Shown: piece after piece, positions 21,684 to 29,811 of the stretch
Position numbering within the stretch: position 1 is the stretch's first letter
Layout: every line of letters begins with the position of its first letter
Source of the DNA: JACQGZ01 sp036004665
GTDB lineage: Bacteria > Sysuimicrobiota > Sysuimicrobiia > Sysuimicrobiales > Humicultoraceae
Reading direction: 5' to 3'
DNA length: 35,104 bases
Assembly (NCBI GenBank): GCA_036004665.1
Contig: DASYRG010000023.1
Coordinates: 1-35,104, forward strand
Translations under genes and position numbers: made by a program
The notes under the pieces: model-generated
What the model was told of the DNA's origin: nothing
The model's database searches: none
What the model saw: the letters and a program-made list of their open reading frames with translations, nothing else

Positions 21684-23126
21684 TCAGGGGGTCCCGTTTG
21701 GCGTGATCGTCGCGCCTTGAGCCCTCAGGATTCGCTGCACCTCCGCCATAAGAGCGGGGTTGCGAAGGAGTTCTCGGGGCGCGCATCCCCGCTTCGCGCA
21801 GAACGCCGCCGCCACGCCGGCCGCCTGCCCCAGGGCCATTGAGGTCGGAATCACCCGGGCCGAGCCCGCAGCCTCCGACGTGGCCGAGAATGCCCGCGAC
21901 GCTACCAGCAGGTTGTCCAGGTTGACCGGTACGAGCGCGCGAAAGGGGATCGTGTAGACGTGGCGGACGGGAGCATAGGGGCTCACCCATCCGTCGACGT
22001 AGGGGTGGATGTCGATAGGATAGGACGCCGCCGCGATGCGATCGGAGAAAATCCGCCCGACCAGAATGTCCTCAACCGTCAGCGTGTACAGCCCTCGAAG
22101 GTGCCGGGTCTCCCGTATGTAGAGCTGGGGCGCGCGATCGACGAGCACCGCGTTCCCGAACCCCGGGATGGCCTCGCGCAGGAAGGCGACGAGCGGCGGC
22201 AGCTCCTTGCGGGCTCGGGCCATGCCCCCCTCGATCGACGCGGGATCGGTGCCGTTGACGCCAAGAACCTGCAGCGTATTGATCAGCACCGTGCCGTCCC
22301 GCTGCAAGGCCAGGTTCAGCCCGAGGACGGCGACGTCGGCTTGGGAGGGGCGGTACCGTTTCATCACGGGCTGGTACCCCCACGCCGCGCGGCCGTTCAC
22401 CCCCCAGCCTGCTGCCTCCGATCCGGCGGCCTTCCGCCGCACCAGATCGTTGGTCAGCTCGATCCAGTTGACCTCTCCCACGCGAAAGATCAAGCCGGCC
22501 GCCTGCATCCAGGGCGTGCCGTCTGGCCCCGGACGTCCCAGCACAGATGGCGCCCCCGCGGTCGTGGCCACCTCCGCGTCGTCGGTGGCGTCGATGACCT
22601 GCCGGGCCCGCACGGTCAGCGGGCGGGACCAATCGCGGTCGTCGAACTCCGCGCCCACGATCCGCGCCGGTCCCTTGGGACGCGCCGGATCCACTTCCTT
22701 GAGGATACGGCTGAGAGGCGCGTTGGCCGTCGACCCAACGAGCTGCTCCACGTAGACTTCGCGGGTCAGCTTGGTCACGGCTTCCTCCAGATCAAAGCTG
22801 AGGCCGAGGGCGCGGTAGTACTCCCAGAAGATCCCGCGCGTGAGGTGGGTGCCCTCGGGGGTCAGGTTCATGTCGAAGGTGGTCAGCCAGGCGTAGGCGA
22901 TCACACCGCCCATTTTGGGCTGGGCCTCCACCAGATGCACCCGGGCGCCGGCCCGGGCGGCGGCCGTCGCCGCGGCGATTCCACCCGGCGTCGCGCCTAT
23001 GACGAGCACGTCCACGTTGACAGTGCGGGGGGGCGCCGCCGGGACAGGCAACGGCGAGAGGGTAGCGAAGAGCACTGCCAGGGCCGCCACCAAGCCATAA
23101 GTGAAGGATCGGGGCACGGGCCTCAT
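21684..23126 (-). CDS. Exported FAD-dependent oxidoreductase
   Basis: A 480-residue flavoprotein with a signal peptide (YGLVAALAVLFATLSPLPVPAAP). The FAD-binding motif VDVLVIGATPGGIAAATAAARAGARVHLVEAQ follows at about residues 38-70, then MGGVIAYAWLTTFDMN. Later blocks (QVIDATDDAEVATTAGAP, LLVASRAFSATSEAAGSARV and SMALGQAAGVAAAFCAKRG) are typical of the FAD-dependent oxidoreductase family PF12831. ATG 23126 is chosen because it begins the signal peptide; the frame upstream to 23288 reads into the divergent gene. It likely acts outside the membrane. The substrate is unknown. Confidence 0.85.
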   Translation of the reverse strand: MRPVPRSFTYGLVAALAVLFATLSPLPVPAAPPRTVNVDVLVIGATPGGIAAATAAARAGARVHLVEAQPKMGGVIAYAWLTTFDMNLTPEGTHLTRGIFWEYYRALGLSFDLEEAVTKLTREVYVEQLVGSTANAPLSRILKEVDPARPKGPARIVGAEFDDRDWSRPLTVRARQVIDATDDAEVATTAGAPSVLGRPGPDGTPWMQAAGLIFRVGEVNWIELTNDLVRRKAAGSEAAGWGVNGRAAWGYQPVMKRYRPSQADVAVLGLNLALQRDGTVLINTLQVLGVNGTDPASIEGGMARARKELPPLVAFLREAIPGFGNAVLVDRAPQLYIRETRHLRGLYTLTVEDILVGRIFSDRIAAASYPIDIHPYVDGWVSPYAPVRHVYTIPFRALVPVNLDNLLVASRAFSATSEAAGSARVIPTSMALGQAAGVAAAFCAKRGCAPRELLRNPALMAEVQRILRAQGATITPNGTP

Positions 23127-23155
23127 GGTACCATGGCCCTGCCGGTGCTCTTCAA

Positions 23156-23581
23156 GTGACTGGACGGCGCGCGATGATGAGTCGTCTGCATGGTGCTGGC
23201 CTACTGGTCTGGACGTCGGTCGCCTTAAACTTGCTGCTGGCCGGCTGGGCTGGCCTGAGCGGCATGCGGGGGAGGAGGATCCTCTCATCCCCGTTCTGGG
23301 CGGTGCTGCTGCTCTCTCTCGCTCTCGTGGGGATCGAGGCGGTGTCCGGACTGCTGCTGCTGGCTGGCCGCGCGGTGCCCCGCACGGGCCTGCACCTCCT
23401 CTACGGAGGGCTCATTCTGGCGGCGGGAGTGGTGCAATACGGCTTGCGCCCGCGTGGGTTTCTCCGCGCCCGCCTGGCCTCCGGCCCCACCTTTCCCGAA
23501 ACCCGCGTGATGGCCCTGCTGTGTTTCACGCAGGCTGCTTTGTTGATGCGCGCCTGGATGACTGGCGCCTTCGGGCGTTAG
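23156..23581 (+). CDS. Small membrane protein, four helices
   Basis: A 141-residue membrane protein with four hydrophobic segments: AGLLVWTSVALNLLLAGWAGL, PFWAVLLLSLALVGIEAVSGLLLLAG, LHLLYGGLILAAGVVQYGL and ETRVMALLCFTQAALLMRAW. I do not recognise the family. The GTG at 23156 is used, with ATG 23174 as an alternative; no clear ribosome binding site is seen. The last codons lie inside a 26-bp tandem duplication, so the end may have been reshaped recently. It is divergent from the oxidoreductase gene by only 29 bp. Confidence 0.65.
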   Translation: MTGRRAMMSRLHGAGLLVWTSVALNLLLAGWAGLSGMRGRRILSSPFWAVLLLSLALVGIEAVSGLLLLAGRAVPRTGLHLLYGGLILAAGVVQYGLRPRGFLRARLASGPTFPETRVMALLCFTQAALLMRAWMTGAFGR

Positions 23582-23608
23582 AGATGACTGGCGCCTTCGG
23601 GCGTTAAA
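23557..23608. repeat. 26-bp tandem duplication with UUCG hairpin
   Basis: Two exact or near-exact 26-bp copies (23557-23582 and 23583-23608), with a few more matching bases after. Each holds CGCC-TTCG-GGCG, a stem closed by a stable UUCG tetraloop. The first copy spans the end of the upstream membrane-protein gene, including its stop codon. Confidence 0.85.
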
Positions 23609-23667
23609 GATGACCCCTCGGTGGTTCAGCGAACTGAGCACGGGGTGGGGTGAAGGGAGGAGGGTTG

Positions 23668-24153
23668 ATGACCTGCCGGGAGCGGTTGGAACAGTTGTTT
23701 CGAGAGCGAGGGGTGAAGTATCAGATCGCGACGCATCCCGAGGTCTACACGGCGCAGGAGATCGCGGCCGTCGAGCACGTCAGCGGCTATGACGTCGCCA
23801 AGGTGGTAATAGCCTCCGTCGACGGCAGGCTGGTCATGGTGGTCCTTCCCGCGCCGCACCGGGTGGACCTGGAGAAGTTGAAACAGGCGCTCGGCGCGAA
23901 GGACGCCCGGCTGGCTCGAGAGGAGGAGTTCGGCGCCCTCTTCGCGGACTGCGAGGTCGGGGCGATGCCTCCCTTCGGCTCGCTCTACGGCGTTCCTGTC
24001 TACGTGGACCGCGCGTTGATGGAGGATCCCCGCATCGTCTTCCGCGCGGGGACCCACCGGGAGACGATGACCGTGGCTTTCGCCGACCTGCAGCGGCTGG
24101 AGCAGCCGCAGGTTGGAGACTATGCCAGCCGGCCTGCGGCGCCCGCGTCGTGA
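23668..24153 (+). CDS. YbaK/EbsC-family aminoacyl-tRNA deacylase-like protein
   Basis: A 161-residue protein of the YbaK/ProX superfamily, enzymes that remove wrong amino acids from tRNA (for example Cys-tRNA-Pro or Ala-tRNA-Pro). Characteristic parts are YQIATHPEVYTAQEIAAVEHVSGYDVAKVVIASVDG, with the conserved Lys in AKVV, then MVVLPAPHRVDLEKL, and MPPFGSLYGVPVYVDRAL, with the GxxxPFG..G core. ATG 23668 is preferred because GGAGGAGGG precedes it; GTG 23650 is in frame upstream. It stands between unrelated genes and is probably a stand-alone trans-editing enzyme. The family is sure, the precise tRNA is not. Confidence 0.88.
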   Translation: MTCRERLEQLFRERGVKYQIATHPEVYTAQEIAAVEHVSGYDVAKVVIASVDGRLVMVVLPAPHRVDLEKLKQALGAKDARLAREEEFGALFADCEVGAMPPFGSLYGVPVYVDRALMEDPRIVFRAGTHRETMTVAFADLQRLEQPQVGDYASRPAAPAS

Positions 24154-24180
24154 GCTATTCTCTCACCGCCGCCGCGAAAA

Positions 24181-24210
24181 TTGACCCTGTAGGAACGGCT
24201 CCGCTACAAT
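24181..24210 (+). promoter_or_regulatory. Sigma-70-type promoter for the 24264-27586 operon
   Basis: TTGACC (24181-24186), 18 nt, TACAAT (24205-24210); five of six consensus bases in each element. It lies in the 110-bp gap after the ybaK-like gene, with the operon start 54 nt further on. Confidence 0.7.
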
Positions 24211-24263
24211 GAACCGAGTCTTTTCCACCTTGGAGCAAGAATCTTTCTGACTTTGGAGCGTCG

Positions 24264-24965
24264 ATGCGCCTGCTTGCCGTTCTTATCGCCGCGGCATTCG
24301 CCCTGATCGGTCTCGTCCCCCTGGCCCGCAGCGCCTTCCGGCAGCCCACCTTCTGGGTCATGGTGGTGATCGGCGCCTTCGTCGTCCCCATCGCGCAGTT
24401 GGTGACCCGCACCGTCTGGGAGCCTGCGGCCGTCGGCCTGGGTCTCCCCCAGATCGGCGTCGGACTGGGGGTGACCCTCCTGGTGACGGCGCTGGTGGGA
24501 GAGGTGTTCAAGGTCGCCCCAGTGCTGATCGTGGGGGCGATGACGGAGGCGCCTCCACGCGACTGGTTCGCCTACGGCGCCGCCGCCGGAGCGGGGTTCG
24601 GGCTCTTTGCCGAGCAGCAGATCATCGGCTTCGCGCTGGAGGTCGCTCGCCTCGCGTTTAGCACGCCGCTGAGTACCCCCGCCACGGCGGCGGTGGCGAT
24701 TGCGTTCCGTTTCTTCCCGATCCTCGCCCACACTGCCACGACCGCCTTCGTGGCCTGGGCGGCTTCGCGGGGGTGGCTGGGCCGTGGGCTCATCATCGCC
24801 ACGCTGGTCCACTTGCTCCTCGGGGTAATCGAGCGGGGGCAGGGCTCCCTGGGAACCCTCCTGGCAAGACTCCTCTTCGGCGCCGTGGCCGTCTTCTTGT
24901 TCCTCTCCGTCTGGAGCCTCCGCGACCAGCCACAACGGCGCCCCTCCCGCCTCCCCGCCGGGTAG
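24264..24965 (+). CDS. PrsW-like / YhfC-like intramembrane protein
   Basis: A 233-residue protein with seven or eight hydrophobic helices. Motifs resemble glutamic-type intramembrane proteases of the PrsW/CPBP-YhfC kind: VGEVFKVAPVLIV (E-x-x-K), AAGAGFGLFAEQQIIGF (a Gly-rich helix followed by Glu), and ILAHTATTAFVAWAA (His near a Thr/Ala helix). The match is looser than for true PrsW, where two adjacent Glu are usual. In other bacteria PrsW cuts anti-sigma factors. It heads an operon with a phosphoesterase, a cobalamin enzyme and an exporter. The protease assignment is tentative. Confidence 0.65.
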   Translation: MRLLAVLIAAAFALIGLVPLARSAFRQPTFWVMVVIGAFVVPIAQLVTRTVWEPAAVGLGLPQIGVGLGVTLLVTALVGEVFKVAPVLIVGAMTEAPPRDWFAYGAAAGAGFGLFAEQQIIGFALEVARLAFSTPLSTPATAAVAIAFRFFPILAHTATTAFVAWAASRGWLGRGLIIATLVHLLLGVIERGQGSLGTLLARLLFGAVAVFLFLSVWSLRDQPQRRPSRLPAG

Positions 24966-24991
24966 GGACGGCACGCCCAGGAGCCCTGGTG

Positions 24992-25735
24992 ATGCGCGTC
25001 GCCGTTCTCTCCGACGTTCATGCCAACCTGGAGGCCCTGCAGGTCGTGGTGGAAGACGTGGCGCGGCGCGAATGCGATCGGATCCTCTGCCTGGGCGACT
25101 TCGTCGGGTACGGTCCCAACCCCAACGAGTGCGTGGAGCTCCTGCGGCCGCAGGTCGAGGGACGCAGCGTCGCCGGCAACCACGACTGGGCGGCGATCGG
25201 CCGTCTCGACATCACCTTCTTCAACCCGTTTGCTCAGGAGGCCATCCGCTGGACCCAACAGGCCCTGGCGCCGGGGACGGCGGAGTTTCTCTCGGCGCTG
25301 CCGACGGAGTGGACGCAGTCCGGGCCCACGCCGTTTCTCGCCGTGCACGGCAGTCCCCGTGATCCCATTGAAGAATACGTGCTCGACGTCGCGACGGCGG
25401 AGGAAAACTTCCGCCATCACCCCTTCGCCGTCTGTTTCCACGGCCATTCGCACGTACCCGCGGTCTTCGCGGACACCGAAGGCGTGGTGGAGGCGCGTCC
25501 TTTCCACGCGGACGACCCTCTGGATCTGGAGGGGGCCACCCGCTACCTCATCAACGTGGGCAGTGTGGGGCAGCCGCGGGACGGCGATCCCCGCGCCGCC
25601 TACGCCGTGCTGGACGAGGAACCTGCCGCCGTCACCCTCGTCCGCCTTCCCTATAACGTGGCGCGCACGCAGGAGAAGATGGTGCGTGAGGGTCTCCCGG
25701 CGATGCTGGTGGAACGGCTGAGCGTGGGGCGGTGA
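24992..25735 (+). CDS. Metallophosphoesterase (YfcE-type calcineurin fold)
   Basis: A 247-residue calcineurin-like phosphoesterase. All metal motifs are present: MRVAVLSDVHANLEAL at residues 1-16, CLGDFVGYGPNP, VAGNHDWA, FLAVHGSP and FHGHSHVP, and a last VGSVGQPRD block. These are typical of bacterial phosphodiesterases acting on small phosphoesters or 2',3'-cyclic nucleotides; the natural substrate is usually unknown. The start at ATG 24992 has CCAGGAG upstream; the longer frame runs into the previous gene. It overlaps the cobalamin adenosyltransferase gene by 4 bp (GTGA). Confidence 0.9.
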   Translation: MRVAVLSDVHANLEALQVVVEDVARRECDRILCLGDFVGYGPNPNECVELLRPQVEGRSVAGNHDWAAIGRLDITFFNPFAQEAIRWTQQALAPGTAEFLSALPTEWTQSGPTPFLAVHGSPRDPIEEYVLDVATAEENFRHHPFAVCFHGHSHVPAVFADTEGVVEARPFHADDPLDLEGATRYLINVGSVGQPRDGDPRAAYAVLDEEPAAVTLVRLPYNVARTQEKMVREGLPAMLVERLSVGR

Positions 25736-26304
25736 CCCGCATCTACACGCGCACCGGGGATGCAGGGGAGACCGGCCTCATTGGCGGACGGCGCGTGGCC
25801 AAGGATGACCTCCGCGTCGAAGCCTACGGGGCCCTGGACGAACTGAACTCCCTGATCGGTGCCGTACGGGCCGCTCTGCGAAGCGAAGCGGACTCGCAGG
25901 CCGACCTGGACACGACTTTCGATCAGATCCAGCGCGACCTCTTTACGCTGGGGGCAGAGATCGCGGCGCCCGGTAAGGATGCAGGGGGCCCCCGCATCGG
26001 CGCGGCGGACGTCGAGGCGCTGGAGCGCCTGATCGACCGCTTCGACGCCGCGCTGCCGGAGTTGCGCGCCTTCATTCTCCCGGGGGGGGCTCCTGCCGGG
26101 GCGTTGCTGCACATTGCGCGCACCGTGGCCCGCCGCGCCGAGCGGCGCGTGGTGAGCCTGTCGCGGAGCGAGCCGCTGAACCCAGAGGTGTTGCGCTATC
26201 TGAATCGCCTGGCCGACCTGCTCTTCGTCCTGGCCCGGACCGTCAACGCCAGGGCGGGGGCCGGGGAGGCCGAGTGGCGGCCGGGGAAGGGTGCAGGCCG
26301 CTAA
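25732..26304 (+). CDS. Cob(I)yrinic acid a,c-diamide adenosyltransferase, PduO type
   Basis: A 190-residue ATP:cob(I)alamin adenosyltransferase, which makes adenosylcobalamin for enzymes such as methylmalonyl-CoA mutase or ribonucleotide reductase. The N-terminal ATP motif is IYTRTGDAGETGLIGGRRVAKDDLRVEAYG, then LDELNSLIGAVRAAL. The C-terminal helices IARTVARRAERRVVSL and LRYLNRLADLLFVLAR carry the conserved Arg/Glu pairs of the trimer interface. It starts with GTG overlapping the upstream stop, and the MFS gene starts inside its 3' end. No other cobalamin genes are in the window. Confidence 0.93.
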   Translation: MTRIYTRTGDAGETGLIGGRRVAKDDLRVEAYGALDELNSLIGAVRAALRSEADSQADLDTTFDQIQRDLFTLGAEIAAPGKDAGGPRIGAADVEALERLIDRFDAALPELRAFILPGGAPAGALLHIARTVARRAERRVVSLSRSEPLNPEVLRYLNRLADLLFVLARTVNARAGAGEAEWRPGKGAGR

Positions 26305-27586
26305 CACCTTCAGCGCGCTGCGCCATCGCAGCTTCCGTCTCTACTGGACGGGCGCGCTGGTCTCCCTCGTCGGTACCTGGGTGCAGCAGACCGCCCAGAC
26401 CTACCTGGTCTGGGAACTGACCCGTTCTCCGCTCGCCACCAGCCTGCCGATGTTCTTCTTCACGCTGCCCTCGTTGTTGTTCTCGCTGCTAGGAGGCGTG
26501 ATCGTCGACCGGGTGGACCGACGCCGGCTGCTGCTGGTGACGCAGAGTCTCTTTGCCGCGCAGGCCGCGGTCCTGACGGCGCTGACCTGGCTGGGGGTGG
26601 TGCGGGTCGGGCACATCAACGCGCTCGCCTTCTTCAGCGGTCTGGTCATGGCCGTGGACGCGCCGGCGCGCCAGTCCCTGGTGCCCAATCTCGTGGCGCG
26701 CGAGGATCTCACCAACGCGATCGCGCTGAACTCGCTGGTCTTCAACGCCTCCCGGATCGTAGGACCGCCCATCGGCGGCCTCCTCTACGCCGCGCGCGGA
26801 CCGGAGCTGGCCTTCCTCTTCAACACCATTTCCTTTGCCGCCATTCTCTATCCGCTGGCGATCCTGAGCCTGCCCGGAGAACGGGAAGGGCGGCGCGGCA
26901 CGACGATGTGGGCGGACCTCTGGGAAGGGCTGCGCTACGTTTGGACCCATCCGGTCGTCCGTACCGTCCTGCTGCTCGTGGCGCTGATGGGGATGTTTGG
27001 GTTCAGTTACCTGGTCCTGATGCCGGTGATGACCACCGAGGTCCTCGGCGGGGGTCCGGCGCAGAACGGCTACCTGCTGGGGGCGGTGGGGATCGGGGCG
27101 ACCACGGGGGCGCTGCTGGTGGCCGCCGGCGGCAGATCGGGCCGTCCCGGCCGCCGCCTGCTCTGGTTGGGCGCGCTCGCCGGGGCGGCGTTGCTGGCCT
27201 TCGCCGCGTCCCGCTCCCTGCCCGTGGCCGCGGTCATCCTCTTCGCCGTGGGGGGCTGCATCATCGGCTTCCTGGCGACGGCGAACGCGACGATTCAGCA
27301 GCTCATCCCCGACGCCCTGCGCGGCCGCACGATGAGCGTCTACTCGCTCGCGCTGCTGGGCAGCGGTCCGGCCAACAGCCTCCTCGCCGGGGCCCTCGGC
27401 AGCGCCGTCGGCGCGCCCCGGGCCATCGCGATCACCGGGCTCCTGATCATTTTGCCGATTGCGCTCCTGGCGCTGCTGGGCCGTTCGCTGGTGGGTGAAC
27501 CTCAGCCCCCGCCTGATGATACCGGCGGAGCCGGGAACTCCGATGGGAGGCTGAGAGGGAGGGGTCGGAAATCCGTAATCCCGTAG
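26291..27586 (+). CDS. MFS exporter, EntS-like (DHA3 type)
   Basis: A 431-residue major facilitator transporter with twelve hydrophobic segments. The start FSALRHRSFRLYWTGALVSLVGTWVQQTAQTYLVW and the loop GVIVDRVDRRRLLLVTQ are typical of the EntS/DHA3 exporters for siderophores and drugs. Further signature: LVPNLVAREDLTNAIALNSLVFNASRIVGPPIGG. It starts with GTG 14 bp inside the adenosyltransferase gene. The last 12 codons run through the left arm of a 26-bp hairpin, so the C-terminal GRLRGRGRKSVIP sequence is shaped by a terminator. The cargo is unknown. Confidence 0.9.
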   Translation: MQAANTFSALRHRSFRLYWTGALVSLVGTWVQQTAQTYLVWELTRSPLATSLPMFFFTLPSLLFSLLGGVIVDRVDRRRLLLVTQSLFAAQAAVLTALTWLGVVRVGHINALAFFSGLVMAVDAPARQSLVPNLVAREDLTNAIALNSLVFNASRIVGPPIGGLLYAARGPELAFLFNTISFAAILYPLAILSLPGEREGRRGTTMWADLWEGLRYVWTHPVVRTVLLLVALMGMFGFSYLVLMPVMTTEVLGGGPAQNGYLLGAVGIGATTGALLVAAGGRSGRPGRRLLWLGALAGAALLAFAASRSLPVAAVILFAVGGCIIGFLATANATIQQLIPDALRGRTMSVYSLALLGSGPANSLLAGALGSAVGAPRAIAITGLLIILPIALLALLGRSLVGEPQPPPDDTGGAGNSDGRLRGRGRKSVIP

Positions 27587-27614
27587 TTCGGATTCCCGAC
27601 CCCTCCCCCTCAGC
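27550..27614. terminator. 26-bp-stem hairpin, bidirectional terminator
   Basis: Positions 27550-27575 (GCTGAGAGGG...ATCCG) pair with 27589-27614 (CGGAT...CTCAGC), 24 of 26 pairs, around a 13-nt loop, then CTTTTT. The stem begins inside the MFS gene and serves the convergent fumarase gene on the other strand. Confidence 0.85.
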
Positions 27615-27625
27615 CTTTTTCTGAG

Positions 27626-29044
27626 TTACCCGCCGCCTCCGCCTTTGACGCCGGGTGCGGTCATCGCCTCAGGGTCGAGCAGTTCCCGCAGTCGGTCTTC
27701 GCTCAGCCCGGCACGCTCTCGGGCCACCTCCCGGATGGTGCGGCCGGTGGCCGCCGCCTCCTTGACGATCTCTGCTGTCCGGTCGTAGCCGATCGCGGGG
27801 GCGAGCGCCGTCGCCGTGATCAGCCCCTCCTCCACCAGGTCAGGACCGCGGCGAGTGGCTTCCAGGCCGTCGACGCACTGAGCGGCGAAGTTCGCCGAGG
27901 CCGCCCCCAGCAGGGCGATGGATTGCAGCAGGTTGTGGGCGATCACCGGCATCATCGTGTTGAGTTCGAAGTTCCCCCACTGGTTGCCGAGCGCGACGAC
28001 CAGGTCGTTCCCCTGCACCTGCGCACAGACCTGGATCAATGACTCAGCGATCACGGGATTGACCTTTCCCGGCATGATCGATGAGCCCGGCTGCACCGCC
28101 GGTAAGGCGAGTTCGGCCAGTCCGGCGCGCGGCCCCGAGCCCATCCAGCGGATGTCATTGGCAATCTTCATCAGCGCGGTCGCAGTCGTGCGCAGCACAC
28201 TGCTGGTGAAGACAGGCGCGTCCAGGGCTGCCTGAGCCTGGAAGTGGTTGTCCGTTTCGGTGACCTGCAGGCGGGTGAGGGTGGAGAGGCGGGCGCAGAC
28301 GCGCTGCGCAAACTGAGGATGGGCGTTGATGCCGGTCCCGACCGCCGTTCCGCCGAGGGGCACCTCGCGCAGGTCGGTTTCGGCCGCCCCCAGACGGCGC
28401 AGCGCCCGCTCCACCTGGCCGGCATACCCTGCGACCTCCTGCCCCAGCCGGATCGGGGTGGCATCCATGAGGTGGGTGCGTCCCGTCTTGACGATGCCGT
28501 GGAAGGCGTGGGCCTTCGCCGCGAGCGATCGGTGCAGTGTCTCCAGCGCCGGCCGGAGGACGTCGCGGATCTGGAGCAGCGCGGCCAGATGGATGGCGGT
28601 GGGGATGACGTCATTGCTGGACTGGCAGATGTTCACGTGGTCGTTGGGATGGACGGCTTTGCTGCCCCGGGCCGCGCCCAACAGCTCGCTCGCCCTATTC
28701 GCGATGACCTCGTTGGCGTTGGTGTTGGTGGAGGTGCCGGATCCGGTCTGGTAGATGTCCAGTGGGAAATGCTCGTCCAGCCGGCCGTCCGCGACCTCTG
28801 TTGCCGCCTGCGCAACCGCCTCGCCGATCCGGGGGTCGAGGAGGCCGAGCTCCACGTTCACCTCGGCGGCCGCGAGCTTGATCAGGCCGAGCGCGCGGAG
28901 GAAGGGCCGGGGGAAACGGAGGCCGCTGATGGGGAAGTTGCGGATTGCCCGAGCCGTCGACGCGCCGTAGTAGGCGTCGGCAGGGACCCCCATCTCGCCA
29001 AATGTGTCTCGTTCCTTTCGGACTCCTGGTTTAGAGGCGGACAC
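27626..29044 (-). CDS. fumC: Fumarate hydratase, class II
   Basis: A 472-residue iron-independent fumarase, interconverting fumarate and malate in the TCA cycle. Family blocks: KERDTFGEMGVPADAYYGAST near the start, YQTGSGTSTNTNANEVIANRA, HPNDHVNICQSSNDVIPTA, VKTGRTHLMDATPIRLGQE (catalytic His) and the signature GSSIMPGKVNPVI with the catalytic Ser loop. The length is standard (E. coli FumC 467). Aspartase is possible in principle, but the neighbouring fumarate reductase genes favour fumarase. It lies 31 bp after frdD in the same direction, so it is likely the last gene of the gntR-frdABCD-fumC operon. Confidence 0.93.
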   Translation of the reverse strand: MSASKPGVRKERDTFGEMGVPADAYYGASTARAIRNFPISGLRFPRPFLRALGLIKLAAAEVNVELGLLDPRIGEAVAQAATEVADGRLDEHFPLDIYQTGSGTSTNTNANEVIANRASELLGAARGSKAVHPNDHVNICQSSNDVIPTAIHLAALLQIRDVLRPALETLHRSLAAKAHAFHGIVKTGRTHLMDATPIRLGQEVAGYAGQVERALRRLGAAETDLREVPLGGTAVGTGINAHPQFAQRVCARLSTLTRLQVTETDNHFQAQAALDAPVFTSSVLRTTATALMKIANDIRWMGSGPRAGLAELALPAVQPGSSIMPGKVNPVIAESLIQVCAQVQGNDLVVALGNQWGNFELNTMMPVIAHNLLQSIALLGAASANFAAQCVDGLEATRRGPDLVEEGLITATALAPAIGYDRTAEIVKEAAATGRTIREVARERAGLSEDRLRELLDPEAMTAPGVKGGGGG

Positions 29045-29075
29045 GACCCACCCTCCTTTTGGGACCCGCCGGCGG

Positions 29076-29426
29076 TCAGAGGCCTAGTAGGATCACGGCC
29101 GCCGCCAGCGTTCCCGCGATGGCGGCGCCATAGCAGAGGACGGCCACGGCCGCTGAGACGCGCTCGAGCCCGAAGCCCTCCGGGAGCGTATAGCGCAGGC
29201 GATGCGCCGCGTGGAGGAACGAGAGAGAGATCACACCGAGGAGCACCAGCCGGCTCAGGGGATGGCGGGAGATCGTGAGCAGGCGATCGTAGGAAAAGGC
29301 GCTGCCGGTCCAGCCCGCGGGGGCGGCGATGCCGGTCAGCAGGATGAGCACGGGCGCGAGGAGAGCGGCGATGAACCCGCCCGCACCGAAGAGGAGCCAC
29401 CAGAACGGGTCGGCCGGCCTGCGCAC
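29076..29426 (-). CDS. frdD: Fumarate reductase / succinate dehydrogenase membrane subunit D
   Basis: A 116-residue membrane anchor. It aligns by eye with E. coli FrdD: DPFWWLLFGAGGFIAALLAPVLILLTGI at the N terminus, then FSYDRLLTIS, and SLSFLHAAHRLRY, where the FrdD His of the third segment is kept. Three membrane helices. With FrdC it anchors FrdAB and binds menaquinone. It starts with GTG one base after the frdC stop. Its small size and lack of paired haem ligands fit the haem-free type D complex. Confidence 0.88.
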   Translation of the reverse strand: MRRPADPFWWLLFGAGGFIAALLAPVLILLTGIAAPAGWTGSAFSYDRLLTISRHPLSRLVLLGVISLSFLHAAHRLRYTLPEGFGLERVSAAVAVLCYGAAIAGTLAAAVILLGL

Positions 29427-29427
29427 C

Positions 29428-29811
29428 CTAGCTCCGCAGGAGCAGCCAGGCGACCGCCAGCGAGACGAGCGCCCACGCCGCGTAGTTGGCCGCGACGACC
29501 GCGGGGGCAGGGAGACGTCTGCCTCCGACGCGCAGCGCCACCGCCATCGGCGCGAGCCGGAACCAGGTCACGCTGTGATAGACGGCAGCCGCCAGCGCCA
29601 CGACATGGAACGCGATCGCGGCGGGCGAACGCAGCACCTCCAAAAAGGCCTGATAGGCGTCGGGGCCGCGCGCCAGGCTGCGCACCAGCAGCAACAGGAC
29701 CAGCGCGTAGACCGCGATGAGAAGGCTGGTCAGTTCCCGCAGCATGAAAAATGTGTAAGGACGGCGGCGTAGCCACCAGGCGACGGGCATCGGCCGCCGA
29801 TACTCCTTCAT
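29428..29811 (-). CDS. frdC: Fumarate reductase / succinate dehydrogenase membrane subunit C
   Basis: A 127-residue membrane anchor. It resembles E. coli FrdC along its length: YRRPMPVAWWLRRRPYTFFMLREL, with the Glu of MLRE at the quinone-linked FrdC Glu29 position, then FLEVLRSPAAIAFHVVALAAAVYHSVTWF and LAPMAVAL. Three helices. The ATG at 29811 overlaps the frdB stop as ATGA. The frame is open upstream, but only over frdB. It forms the quinone site with FrdD. Confidence 0.88.
   Translation of the reverse strand: MKEYRRPMPVAWWLRRRPYTFFMLRELTSLLIAVYALVLLLLVRSLARGPDAYQAFLEVLRSPAAIAFHVVALAAAVYHSVTWFRLAPMAVALRVGGRRLPAPAVVAANYAAWALVSLAVAWLLLRS

Noticed and set aside
21960..23159. A 399-codon plus-strand frame opposite the FAD oxidoreductase
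   Set aside because: It is His/Arg/Gly-rich low-complexity sequence antisense to a protein with clear FAD motifs.
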